This document shows positions 7,909-16,392 of a DNA stretch of 64,000 nucleotides, in pieces (position 1 is the stretch's first letter; every line of letters begins with the position of its first letter). The DNA is taken from the NCBI GenBank assembly GCA_029259745.1, contig JAJDEO010000003.1, positions 1-64,000 of the forward strand, read 5' to 3'. Source of the DNA: Planctomycetota bacterium (GTDB lineage: Bacteria; Planctomycetota; B15-G4). The notes beneath the pieces were generated by a model. The model had not been told where the DNA came from, ran no database searches, and saw only the letters and a program-made list of their open reading frames with translations. A program made the translations under genes and the position numbers.

Positions 7909-10824
7909 ATGAGTCCTGCTCCAGGAATGTCCGTGGACGACCTCCTCGAGGAGGTCATTGCCGAAGCGGAGTCGTCGGGGGTCGACGAAGCCGAGCGTCA
8001 CCTCGAACAACTCTGCCAACGCTACCCAGCCCACGCAGCTCAACTGCGACGGCGCACGTCGTTGCTGCGCGAGTTGGGCGTGCTCTCGCCCGTCGTGCCC
8101 AGTGCCGCGGACGATCGCGCTCCCACCCATCTCGGGCCCTACCGGCTGCTCCGATCGCTCGGCGCGGGCGGCATGGGCGTCGTCCATCTGGCCGAGGATG
8201 AGAACCTCGGTCGCGAAGTGGCCGTGAAGGTGCTGCGCGCCGAGCGGCTCTTCTTCGAGGGCGCGCGCGAACGTTTCCAGCGCGAAGTCGAAACGGTCGC
8301 GCGGCTGCGTCACCCGAGCATCGTTCCGGTGTATGCGGTCGGCGACGCCGAGGGTGTGCCGTACTTCGTCATGGAGTACGTGAAGGGCTGCTCGCTCGGC
8401 GAGGCGCTCGTGGCCGTGCGGCGTGAGCACACCGGGCGTGTGCCGCTTGCCGGGCGCGATCTCGCCCGCGCCGTTGCGACCACGACGCAAGCAGACTCGC
8501 GCGAGAGCGACGAGAGCGACGAGGGCAGCGCGTGGCTCTACGCCGGGAGCTGGGAAGACACGATGCTGCGCATTGCCGGTCTCGTGGCTTCGGCGCTCGA
8601 CCACGCCCATCGCTGCGGCGTCGTGCATCGGGACGTCAAGCCGAGCAACATCATGCTGACGCACGGCGAATCGGGCGGTCAGGTGAAGTTGCTCGACTTC
8701 GGGCTCGCGCGTCCGGGCGACGACGTCGAGGCGCTCACTCGCTCGGGCGCGCAGATCGGGTCGCTGCCGTACATGGCGCCCGAGCAGGTGAGCGGCGAGG
8801 TCGCGGCCGTCGATGCACGCACGGACGTCTATGGGCTCGGCGTCACGCTCTACGAAGCGCTGACACTGCAACGACCGTATCGCGCGAACAGCGATGCCGA
8901 GCTCGCGCGGCAGATCGAGGAAGGCCGCGCTCTGCCGGCGCGTCGGCATGCCCCGGGGCTGAGCTGGGAAGCGGAGACGGTCTGCGCGACGGCCATGGAG
9001 GTCGACGCGGATCGTCGCTATGCCACGGCGGCCGACTTCGCGCGCGACCTCGAGGCGGCGGCGCAGCGTCGACCGCTCGAGGCGCGCCGCGTGGGATGGA
9101 CGATTCGCGCGCGCCGATGGGTGCAGCGCAAGCCGGCCGCGGCGACGGCGATCGTCCTCGCAACGCTGCTCGCTGTGGGAGTGCCGTGGCTCGTGATCGT
9201 GCAGGAGCGGCGGCGTGCCGATGACGTGCAGCTGCAGCTCGAGCGGGCCGACGCGCACTTCGCACGCTCGCTCGAAGCGATCGACCGCATGCTCACGCGC
9301 ATCGGCTCGGAGGCGCTGCGGCATGTCCCCCAGATGGAGCCGCTGCGCCGCGCGTTCCTCGCGGACGCCGTCGAACTCGTCGAGGAGACGCTCGAACAAG
9401 AGAGCGATGATCCGGCGACGCGGCGCCAGCTCGCGAGCAGTCTCGAGCGACTGGGGAGCCTCGAGGTGCAGCTCGGCGATCTCGAACATGGCCTCGAGTC
9501 GCTGCGCCGAAGTCGCGGTCTGCACGACGAGTTCGTCGGGTCGGACGACAGTCTCGTCACGCGCGCCGAACGCGGCAGCCTGCTCGTGGCGCTCGGACAG
9601 GCGCTCTTCGTCGCCGGGAATGTCGACGAGTCCGAGCAGACGTTCCGCGCCGCCGACGACGATCTCGCCCGTGCGCTGGAGCGCGCGGACCCGACGTCCG
9701 ATCAGTTCCAACGCATCGTCACGCGTCGTGCCGCGGGCGCCAAGCATCTCGGCGAGCTGCTCAGCGCACGGCTGCCCTCCGACACGCCTGCGAGTGAGTC
9801 GCCCGCGATGCCGGAGTGGCGTCGCGCCGAGTCATGGCTCGAAGCCGCGGTGGCGAAGCGCCCCGATGACGCGGCGACACTCCTTGCCCTGGGAGACGTG
9901 CGCTATGCAATGGCGCAGCTCGCACTGCGTGTCATCCGGACGGGGCAACGTCCCGACGAGCTCCGACTCCTCGACGCGGCCGACGAGGCGTTCGAACGCG
10001 CCGCCGAACTCGCGCCCGACGACGCGCGGATCACGCTGACACAAGCGTCGGCGCGACTCGTGCGCGCTCGCACGCTCCAGGCCGAAGGGCACTTCGCCGA
10101 GTCGGAGGCCGTCGTGCTCGACGTCCTGCCCGTGCTCCGCGACTTGACGGATCGCTATCCGTCGACGCCCGAGTACGGCGTGGAGTACGCCACGGCCCTG
10201 AACATCATCGGCGTCAGCTACGACTGGCGCCGACGCTTCGAAGACATGGAGACGTGGTGCCTGCGCAGCGCGGAGGTCATGCGCGACCTGGCAACGCGCT
10301 TCCCGCTCGTGGTCGAGATCCAGTCCCGCGCGGGTGAGGCGGAGAAGTACCTCGGCATCGCGTATCTCGAGTTGCGCCGCCTTGCCGAAGCCGAAGCGGC
10401 GTTCGAGCGCGGGGTCGACGCGCAGGCACGCGCCTACGAGTTGGCGCCGGACAAGGTCGCCTACGGACTCCGGCTCCGCGTGACGTATCAGGCGCTGTCC
10501 GACACGCTCGCGTCGCAACGTCGCTGGCAGGACGCGGCAGCGGCCGCGGATCGCATGGCCACGATCTTGACCGACGACCCCGAGAGCTACTCACGCGCCG
10601 GATCGCAGCTCGCCAACATCATCGGCGCGCTGCAAAGCGATCACGCGAGCGACCCCGACGGCTCACTCGAAGCCGAACTCGTCGGACGCGCCGTGGCTCA
10701 CCTGCGCGAGTCGCTCGAGCGCGGGCTGCCCTTCGCGCACGAGTTCCCGACCGCACCGCCACTCCGACCGCTGCACGGCCACCCCGCGTTCGACGAACTC
10801 ATTGCGGAGCTGGCCGCACCTTGA
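7909..10824 (+). CDS. Transmembrane Ser/Thr protein kinase with TPR-like extracellular half
   Basis: A 971-aa Hanks-type kinase. Residues 77-385 hold the catalytic domain: glycine loop LGAGGMGVV, Lys107 in VAVKV, HRDVKPSN with Asp242, and DFG at Asp263. An acidic, Ser-rich insert of about 40 residues (DSRESDESDEGS) lies before helix E. One membrane segment follows at about 411-432 (AIVLATLLAVGVPWLVIV). The remaining 540 residues are Arg/Glu/Ala-rich helices that look like TPR repeats and probably lie outside the cytoplasm as sensor or scaffold. ATG 7909 has GAGG eight bases upstream. Pairing with the divergent ECF sigma gene suggests it controls that factor, which is inference from context. 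Confidence 0.92.
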   Translation: MSPAPGMSVDDLLEEVIAEAESSGVDEAERHLEQLCQRYPAHAAQLRRRTSLLRELGVLSPVVPSAADDRAPTHLGPYRLLRSLGAGGMGVVHLAEDENLGREVAVKVLRAERLFFEGARERFQREVETVARLRHPSIVPVYAVGDAEGVPYFVMEYVKGCSLGEALVAVRREHTGRVPLAGRDLARAVATTTQADSRESDESDEGSAWLYAGSWEDTMLRIAGLVASALDHAHRCGVVHRDVKPSNIMLTHGESGGQVKLLDFGLARPGDDVEALTRSGAQIGSLPYMAPEQVSGEVAAVDARTDVYGLGVTLYEALTLQRPYRANSDAELARQIEEGRALPARRHAPGLSWEAETVCATAMEVDADRRYATAADFARDLEAAAQRRPLEARRVGWTIRARRWVQRKPAAATAIVLATLLAVGVPWLVIVQERRRADDVQLQLERADAHFARSLEAIDRMLTRIGSEALRHVPQMEPLRRAFLADAVELVEETLEQESDDPATRRQLASSLERLGSLEVQLGDLEHGLESLRRSRGLHDEFVGSDDSLVTRAERGSLLVALGQALFVAGNVDESEQTFRAADDDLARALERADPTSDQFQRIVTRRAAGAKHLGELLSARLPSDTPASESPAMPEWRRAESWLEAAVAKRPDDAATLLALGDVRYAMAQLALRVIRTGQRPDELRLLDAADEAFERAAELAPDDARITLTQASARLVRARTLQAEGHFAESEAVVLDVLPVLRDLTDRYPSTPEYGVEYATALNIIGVSYDWRRRFEDMETWCLRSAEVMRDLATRFPLVVEIQSRAGEAEKYLGIAYLELRRLAEAEAAFERGVDAQARAYELAPDKVAYGLRLRVTYQALSDTLASQRRWQDAAAAADRMATILTDDPESYSRAGSQLANIIGALQSDHASDPDGSLEAELVGRAVAHLRESLERGLPFAHEFPTAPPLRPLHGHPAFDELIAELAAP

Positions 10825-11081
10825 TGACCGTCGAGCGAGAAGACAGCTCGGCGTGCCGGATGTGAGAAGGCGAAGCGAACACATCCCCGGCTGACCGCAG
10901 GCGCGGCCTCTGCACTGTCGCTGCGAAACGGACGCTCGCCCGCCTGCCGAAAGGATGCCGTTGACGGTCACGTCGATGTCCCGAACTTCACACCTTCCAT
11001 GAGCCGCTCCGTTCTTCGAACGCTGGACAAGCTCACGCTTCGACGACCACACTGCGACGAGAGAAAGAGGAGGGCCCGACC

Positions 11082-12983
11082 ATGGCACCGACGCCGACCA
11101 CGCGCGCCGAACTCGTCACGTTGCTGCAACGAGCGGCCGAACTCGAGCATCAGCTGCTGTGCGCCTATCTGTTCACCGCGTACACGCTCAAGCAAGAGCT
11201 CGCCGAGGGCGGACTGACCGAGGATCAACTCGCTGCGGCGCGAACCTGGCGCGGGAAGATCACCGGTGTCGCGGTGCAGGAGATGCTGCATCTCGCCCTT
11301 GCGTCCAACATGCTAACGGCCGTCTCGGCCGACGCGTGCGCCGAGGAGCCTTACTTCGCGCGTCAGAACCTCCCGCTCTCGCCGGGCGACATGCGCAAAC
11401 TGTTCGGCTACAACACCAACCCGAGCCAGACGGAAGCCGCGTGGCTCGACCTCTGGTCGTTCGACGCGTCCACGATCGCTGCCTATGTCTGGTTCGAGTC
11501 GTTCGAAGACGAAGTCGACTTCCCGGGGCCCACGTGGCACGGCCCCACACAGCTGCAAGCTGCCGCAGCCGCCACGAGCACGCTCGTCGAGATCTACGAG
11601 GCCATCGCAACCGCCTTCGTGACACTCGAGCCGGACGACGGAAAGCCGCTCTTCTGTGGACGCCCGGAGCGTCAACTCACCGATGCCCAGATGACGCCGA
11701 TCTTCGGCAAGGGCCTCCTGAGTCCCGTCGTCGACACGCTCTCCGGCCTGCGCGCCATCAACACGATCATCCTCCAAGGCGAGGGCGACACCGACGCCTG
11801 GCAAACGTTCCTCCAAGGCCTCGACGTGCCGGGGACGGGCGACCTCCCCACGTCGGCGGGCACGAGCCACCACGAGATCTTCTCGAAGCTCGCGGAAGAC
11901 CTGCGCGTGTGGATCGGCGCTCCGGGCTACGAACCGGCGCGCGCCATCGACGCGGCATTCTTGTCGCACCCACAGGACGACACGCCCGACGCCGTCTTCG
12001 CCCGCGACCTGTCCGCGCTGTTCGACGAGATCTACGGCGTGATGCTCGGTTTGCTCTGGGCGGCCTTCCGACACGACACCGACGGCACGTGTGAAGAGGC
12101 CGAGGAGTACGAACGTCAGACGCTCGTGCAACTCGCCCTGCGCGCCATGATCTACGTGCTCAGCCCACTCGGCAACACGCTCACCCAGGTACCCACGGGC
12201 GCGACGACCGCGCTCGGTCACCCCCTGTACGCCGCACCGCGCTTCCGGTTCAGCGCGCAGAGCATGACCGACATGACCTGGGATGCTCTCACGGCGCGGC
12301 TCGCGAAGGCCGCAGCCTCGGCCCGCGCCTGCCTCGACTCGGCGCCCTGTGAGCGGCTCGACCAAGACGTCTGGCTCACGCCGGCCTACCTCGCTTACGT
12401 GCCACCGGACGGACCGACGACACCGCACGGCACCGTGCGCCGCGTGCTCGAGGACTTCCTGGCGCTCGACTTGACGTTCATGTCCGAACGCATGCAGCGC
12501 GTGCGCGACCATGCCCCGCCGCCTTCGTCATCACCCAACAACGTCTGCATGGGTCTGAACGACTGCAAGGGCCTCGACATCGCCGGTGACGCCGCGGTCG
12601 CGGGCGCGGGCGTCTGCGCGACCGCCAGCCCGCACGTCTGCTCGACGCTCAACGACTGTCGCCACGAGGGCGGGTGCGGGTTCACACCGGCCCCGGCCAC
12701 ACAGCCCACACTGCAGGATCATCCCGGCGACAACGCCTGCACGGGACAAGGCGCCTGCGGCAGTCCCGTGCTGCCGAGCATCGAGAACACCTACGGACTC
12801 AACACGCCAGGCGAGGCCTACTACGACGCGTCCGGGGATCACCCCGCGGGTGCAGGTTCGGTCTGGCGTTTCGCGCGCATCCGCTTCGAAGAGCGCATGA
12901 AGGCCGAAGGCAAGGGCTTCGGCGCGAGCGACGGTCCCGGCGACGTCGGCAAGGGCGACTTCCCCGGCTGGACACCGGGGTGA
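11082..12983 (+). CDS. Ferritin-like protein with Cys-rich tail, putative MNIO substrate
   Basis: A 633-aa protein. Residues 5-330 resemble the VioB-type ferritin-like family (iminophenyl-pyruvate dimer synthase domain), with likely metal ligands Glu22-His23 (ELEHQ) and Glu67, His70 (QEMLH). After a Pro/Ser linker (479-485) the tail changes character: Cys489, 495, 512, 520, 526, 532, 553 and 559 are arranged as [23 protein letters not shown] and CTGQGACG, i.e. repeated C-x5-C. This resembles the C-x-G-x-x-x-C motifs of bufferin-type precursors modified by DUF692 oxidases. The end ([14 protein letters not shown]) is also like tails I associate with such precursors. There is no signal peptide. 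The strong AGAGGAGGG site seven bases upstream fixes the ATG. The stop overlaps the next gene's GTG. My inference is a RiPP-like substrate fused to a ferritin-like domain. Confidence 0.75.
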   Translation: MAPTPTTRAELVTLLQRAAELEHQLLCAYLFTAYTLKQELAEGGLTEDQLAAARTWRGKITGVAVQEMLHLALASNMLTAVSADACAEEPYFARQNLPLSPGDMRKLFGYNTNPSQTEAAWLDLWSFDASTIAAYVWFESFEDEVDFPGPTWHGPTQLQAAAAATSTLVEIYEAIATAFVTLEPDDGKPLFCGRPERQLTDAQMTPIFGKGLLSPVVDTLSGLRAINTIILQGEGDTDAWQTFLQGLDVPGTGDLPTSAGTSHHEIFSKLAEDLRVWIGAPGYEPARAIDAAFLSHPQDDTPDAVFARDLSALFDEIYGVMLGLLWAAFRHDTDGTCEEAEEYERQTLVQLALRAMIYVLSPLGNTLTQVPTGATTALGHPLYAAPRFRFSAQSMTDMTWDALTARLAKAAASARACLDSAPCERLDQDVWLTPAYLAYVPPDGPTTPHGTVRRVLEDFLALDLTFMSERMQRVRDHAPPPSSSPNNVCMGLNDCKGLDIAGDAAVAGAGVCATASPHVCSTLNDCRHEGGCGFTPAPATQPTLQDHPGDNACTGQGACGSPVLPSIENTYGLNTPGEAYYDASGDHPAGAGSVWRFARIRFEERMKAEGKGFGASDGPGDVGKGDFPGWTPG

Positions 12984-13909
12984 GCGCGGCGCGCCTCGGC
13001 TTCCCTCACCTGGGATTCGGCGTCGGCCTACGTCACGCCCACGTCGCGTACGTGCTGCGTCATCAACCGCCCGTCGACTGGTTCGAAGTGATCACGGAGA
13101 ACGTGCTCGAGTCGCGTGGCCGCCCGCGCGCCGCGCTCGACCAGCTCGCCGAACGCTACCCCATCGTGCTACACGGCATCTCGCTCTCGATCGGCAGCAC
13201 CGACTCGCTCGACCTCGATTACCTGAACAAGCTCAAGGCGCTCGCCAACGACGTCCGTGCTCGATGGATCTCCGACCATCTCTGCTGGGCCGGCGTCGGC
13301 GGACACACGACGCACGACCTCCTGCCGTTGCCGCTCGACGAGCGCACCTTGGACCATGTCGCCGAGCGCGTCATGCGGGTTCAGGACATTTTCGAGCGCC
13401 CGCTCGTCCTTGAGAACCCGAGCACCTACGTGACATTCACACGTAGCACACTCGGTGAGTGTGAGTTCCTCGGACGCCTCGCGGAGCGCACAGGCTGCGG
13501 CCTGCTGCTCGACGTCAACAACCTCTACGTCTCGGCCCGCAACCACGGCTTCGATGCGCGCGCGGCCATGCGGTCGCTACCTCGCGATCACATCGTGCAG
13601 CTCCACCTCGCGGGCCACACTGACTGCGGCACGCATCTCGTCGACACCCACGACGGCCCCGTCGCGGAGCTCGTCTGGGACCTCTACGCCGACGCGCAGG
13701 CGTTTACCGGAGGCGTTTCGACCCTCGTGGAGTGGGACGCGCGACTGCCTTCGTTCGAGCGCCTCCATGCCGAAACGCTGCGTGCGCGCGATCGCCTCGA
13801 AGGCGGTCGGCAGCGCGCGGCATCGAGCGGAACCAACGGTACAGAGAGCCAAGGACTCCCCCATCCCGTCACCACGGTGACGCCCGAACTCGAGTTCCGT
13901 GATGGGTGA
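12980..13909 (+). CDS. DUF692 multinuclear non-heme iron oxidase (MNIO)
   Basis: A 309-aa TIM-barrel protein of the DUF692/MbnB/BufB family, which uses clustered iron to modify Cys or other residues of peptide precursors. All hallmark motifs are present in order: GVGLRHAH (14-21), WFEVITEN (34-41), HGISLS with His65, SDHLCW with His100, DLLPLP, LENPSTY with Glu145, LLDVNNLYV with Asp178, NHG with His189, LHLAGH with His209 and His213, and VDTHD. The GTG start at 12980 overlaps the preceding stop (GTGA), implying translational coupling to the Cys-rich protein. Frame remains open upstream, but that stretch is Arg-rich and lies inside the upstream gene. Its substrate is most likely the tail of the preceding protein. 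Confidence 0.93.
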   Translation: MSAARLGFPHLGFGVGLRHAHVAYVLRHQPPVDWFEVITENVLESRGRPRAALDQLAERYPIVLHGISLSIGSTDSLDLDYLNKLKALANDVRARWISDHLCWAGVGGHTTHDLLPLPLDERTLDHVAERVMRVQDIFERPLVLENPSTYVTFTRSTLGECEFLGRLAERTGCGLLLDVNNLYVSARNHGFDARAAMRSLPRDHIVQLHLAGHTDCGTHLVDTHDGPVAELVWDLYADAQAFTGGVSTLVEWDARLPSFERLHAETLRARDRLEGGRQRAASSGTNGTESQGLPHPVTTVTPELEFRDG

Positions 13910-14741
13910 CGAACGCGACGACCTCACCGCTCTGATGCAGTGGATGCAGCGCGCCATCACCGCGCCGGATGCAGCGCGCGACGGCGAGGCCCTGCGCGCC
14001 GTGTTGCACTCGTCACCGGAACTCGAGGCCCCCGCCTGCCTGGGCGTCTATCAACGCGCCTACCATGCGCGGCTCCTCGCCGTCTTCAGTGTCGAATACC
14101 CGGCGCTGCGTCAGGTCCTCGGCGGCGAGGTGTTCACGGCCTTCGTCGCCGATTACTTACGGCACAACCCTCCGCGCGGGCACAGCGTCGGGCAGCTCGC
14201 CGAGAACTTCCCGCGCCACCTCGCCGACACGCACCCGCCCGTGCCCGCGAGCACAGCGCCCGACGACTCGGGTCTTCCCCACGACTGGCCGCACCTCGTC
14301 GTCGACCTCGCGTTCTTCGAGCGAACTGTCGCCGAGGTCTACGACGGCCCCGGCAGCGAAGAGCAAAGCGTCCTCACGGCGAGCGACGTCCTGGCCCTGT
14401 CGGACGCGCAGCTCCTCGACGCGCGCCTCACCCCATCGCCCGCGCTGCGCCTGATGGAGTTCCGCTACCCGGTTCACCACGTCGTCCGTGACGTCCGGCG
14501 TGGACGCAGCCCGGAGTTGCCTCGGCCCGCGCCCACCTACATCGTCGTCTGTCGCGAAGACTATCGCGTGACTACGGACGAGCACACAGCCGGCGCCCAC
14601 GTGCTGCTCGCTCACCTCACCCGCGGGCATTCGCTCGCGGAGACCCTCGCCGGCGCGCAGCGCGTCGCGTCGCGTGAACACCGCGAGCAGCTCGCTCGCT
14701 GGGCCAGCACAGCGTACTTCCTTGCGTTCGCCCAAGCGTAG
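13902..14741 (+). CDS. DUF2063 family partner of the MNIO enzyme
   Basis: A 279-aa protein of the DUF2063 (BufC/MbnC-like) family. The N-terminal half shows the family pattern: a short helix ending LQ-like (LMQWMQRAI), [32 protein letters not shown], then [23 protein letters not shown]. The C-terminal half contains a FRYPVHHVV strand and a helical repeat region. Family members act as recognition partners that deliver the precursor to the DUF692 oxidase. It starts inside the oxidase gene, overlapping eight bases (ATG 13902; GTG 13899 also possible), so the three genes form one coupled operon with no room for an internal promoter. No dedicated transporter or protease gene follows; the next gene is convergent. 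Confidence 0.88.
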   Translation: MGDERDDLTALMQWMQRAITAPDAARDGEALRAVLHSSPELEAPACLGVYQRAYHARLLAVFSVEYPALRQVLGGEVFTAFVADYLRHNPPRGHSVGQLAENFPRHLADTHPPVPASTAPDDSGLPHDWPHLVVDLAFFERTVAEVYDGPGSEEQSVLTASDVLALSDAQLLDARLTPSPALRLMEFRYPVHHVVRDVRRGRSPELPRPAPTYIVVCREDYRVTTDEHTAGAHVLLAHLTRGHSLAETLAGAQRVASREHREQLARWASTAYFLAFAQA

Positions 14742-14905
14742 ACGCAGGTTCGAGCGCTCACGCCACCTCGGTGGGCTCGTGCAGCTCCCGCCGTCAAGAC
14801 CGGAACACGCTGCGGCCGTCGCGAGCTGTGCAACGGTTGCTGTGTGCGCACCGGACGTGTCCGACGTCTACGCCTTCGGTCGGCTCGCAGAGGCGCGCTC
14901 GCTCC

Positions 14906-16117
14906 TCAGGGCGTGTTCGCCGACAGGCCGTTCGACGCCGAGAAGTTCTTGGGCCCGCCCGGGTCGGAGATCCAGTACTGGAGCACCACTTCGACGCAGG
15001 ACGGAACCGCCGTCGGCCACGTCGCTGAGATGTCCAGGTCGCCTGACGTGGTGGTGGTGAGACCGGTGATGAGGACGTCCGGCGACGGCACCAACGTCCC
15101 GCCCTTGAACCCCGCGTTGAGTTGCGAGAAGCCGATGACCAGCGTCGCGTTCGCATCGCCGAGCGCGCCCGAGAGCCTCAGCGTGATCGGATCGGCGCCC
15201 TGCAGCTCTCCGGTGCCGACCAGCACCGGCGTCCCGCCCGTCCCCCCGAGCCCCGCGCCGAGGTCGACCCAGGGCACGTAGATCTTGTAGCAGCCGCCCA
15301 GGTTGCTGACGACGTAGATCCCGCAGTCGCACTGTTCGACGTCCGCCGCGCCGTCCAGCAACGCGAAGAGCGACGACGTGCCGGAGGAATCCACGCGCAG
15401 GATCTCGCCGGTGCCGACGTCGGTGGCGAACAGGTCGCCGCCGAAACCCGCTCCGTCAGCCCAGTCGAATCCCTCGGCCGCGCTCATCCCGGTGAGGAAC
15501 GGCGTCGGAAAGCCCGCGACGTCGACCTTCGCGATCCCCGCGCTGAACGTATCGGTCGAGTACATGCCCGTGCCCCATGCCCCGCCGGGGCCGAAGTCCA
15601 TGTACGCAGCGGCCACCGGCGAGAAAGGCGTGGCGACACCGAAGGGGTCGAGCTTCGACAGCGGTCCGGCGAACGCCACGGTCGAGAACAGATCCGTGCC
15701 GTAGACGCCGGACGGATCGAAGACCAGATCGCCCGGTGCAGTCGCCCCCACGAACGGCACGACCACGCCGCCTGGGTCGACCGTGAAGATCGCGTTGGCC
15801 GCAAAGTCCGCGACGTAGAGGAAGTCGCCGAACGTCGCGCCCGGGCCGGGCCCGAACTCCATACCGACGGGGAAGCCCAACCCGCCGGCGAACACCGACA
15901 CCGTGTCATCGGGCGCCAGGTGCTCGATCGCGCCGCCGCCGCTGTCGGCGAAGAACACGCCGTCCGGCCAGATGCCACCGGGGCTGCACGTGATGTACTT
16001 CGCGCCGGCGCTCGGCGGATAGGTCTTCACCGCGAAGTCCGGCTCGAGGAGCGTCACCTGACTGGCTACCGACGACACGAACAATGCCACACACGCAACG
16101 ACGGACAGTGCTTTCAC
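14906..16117 (-). CDS. Secreted NHL/SMP-30-like beta-propeller with C-terminal module
   Basis: A 403-aa exported protein. Residues 1-19 are a signal peptide ending SVASQ. Residues 25-275 form a propeller with repeated 'FGPGxxxGxxLYVADF' and 'VDPGGVVVPF' strands typical of NHL/SMP-30-like folds. Residues 282-403 are the shared module (WVDLGAGLGGTGGTP, GFKGGTLVPSPD, SNGLSANTP at the terminus). The GTG start at 16117 has GGGAGGG six bases upstream. A catalytic role is unlikely from what can be seen; binding or surface display is more plausible. It is convergent with the MNIO operon. Confidence 0.8.
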   Translation of the reverse strand: MKALSVVACVALFVSSVASQVTLLEPDFAVKTYPPSAGAKYITCSPGGIWPDGVFFADSGGGAIEHLAPDDTVSVFAGGLGFPVGMEFGPGPGATFGDFLYVADFAANAIFTVDPGGVVVPFVGATAPGDLVFDPSGVYGTDLFSTVAFAGPLSKLDPFGVATPFSPVAAAYMDFGPGGAWGTGMYSTDTFSAGIAKVDVAGFPTPFLTGMSAAEGFDWADGAGFGGDLFATDVGTGEILRVDSSGTSSLFALLDGAADVEQCDCGIYVVSNLGGCYKIYVPWVDLGAGLGGTGGTPVLVGTGELQGADPITLRLSGALGDANATLVIGFSQLNAGFKGGTLVPSPDVLITGLTTTTSGDLDISATWPTAVPSCVEVVLQYWISDPGGPKNFSASNGLSANTP

Positions 16118-16392
16118 GGTGGACCCTCCCAGACTCGAGCTTCATCTCGAGAGCGGCACGCGCGTGGCGGGTGCAGCACCCTCACCCTCGCTCGCATGCT
16201 ACACGCGTTCCAGGGTTGCGGTCGGTTCACGGACGAGATGGTCGCGGAACGCTCATTCAGCTCACGCCGCCACGCGGGCACATGCGCGGTCGCAGCAGAC
16301 CGTTGTGCGAGGTCCGGGCCACGCGCGCATTGAAGAAATCATTTGGCGTTCGGCGCGCATCCCAGCGCCCGTCCGAAGCAGCTTTCACGCTG

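Noticed and set aside
7861..9747. Open frame of 628 codons antisense to the kinase gene
   Set aside because: The kinase motifs on the plus strand are complete; this frame is Arg/Leu/Glu-rich without homology-like patterns.
12674..12979. Upstream extension of the DUF692 gene
   Set aside because: It lies inside the ferritin-like gene in another frame and is Arg-rich. The GTG at 12980 overlaps the stop of the preceding gene and begins the conserved [12 protein letters not shown] region.
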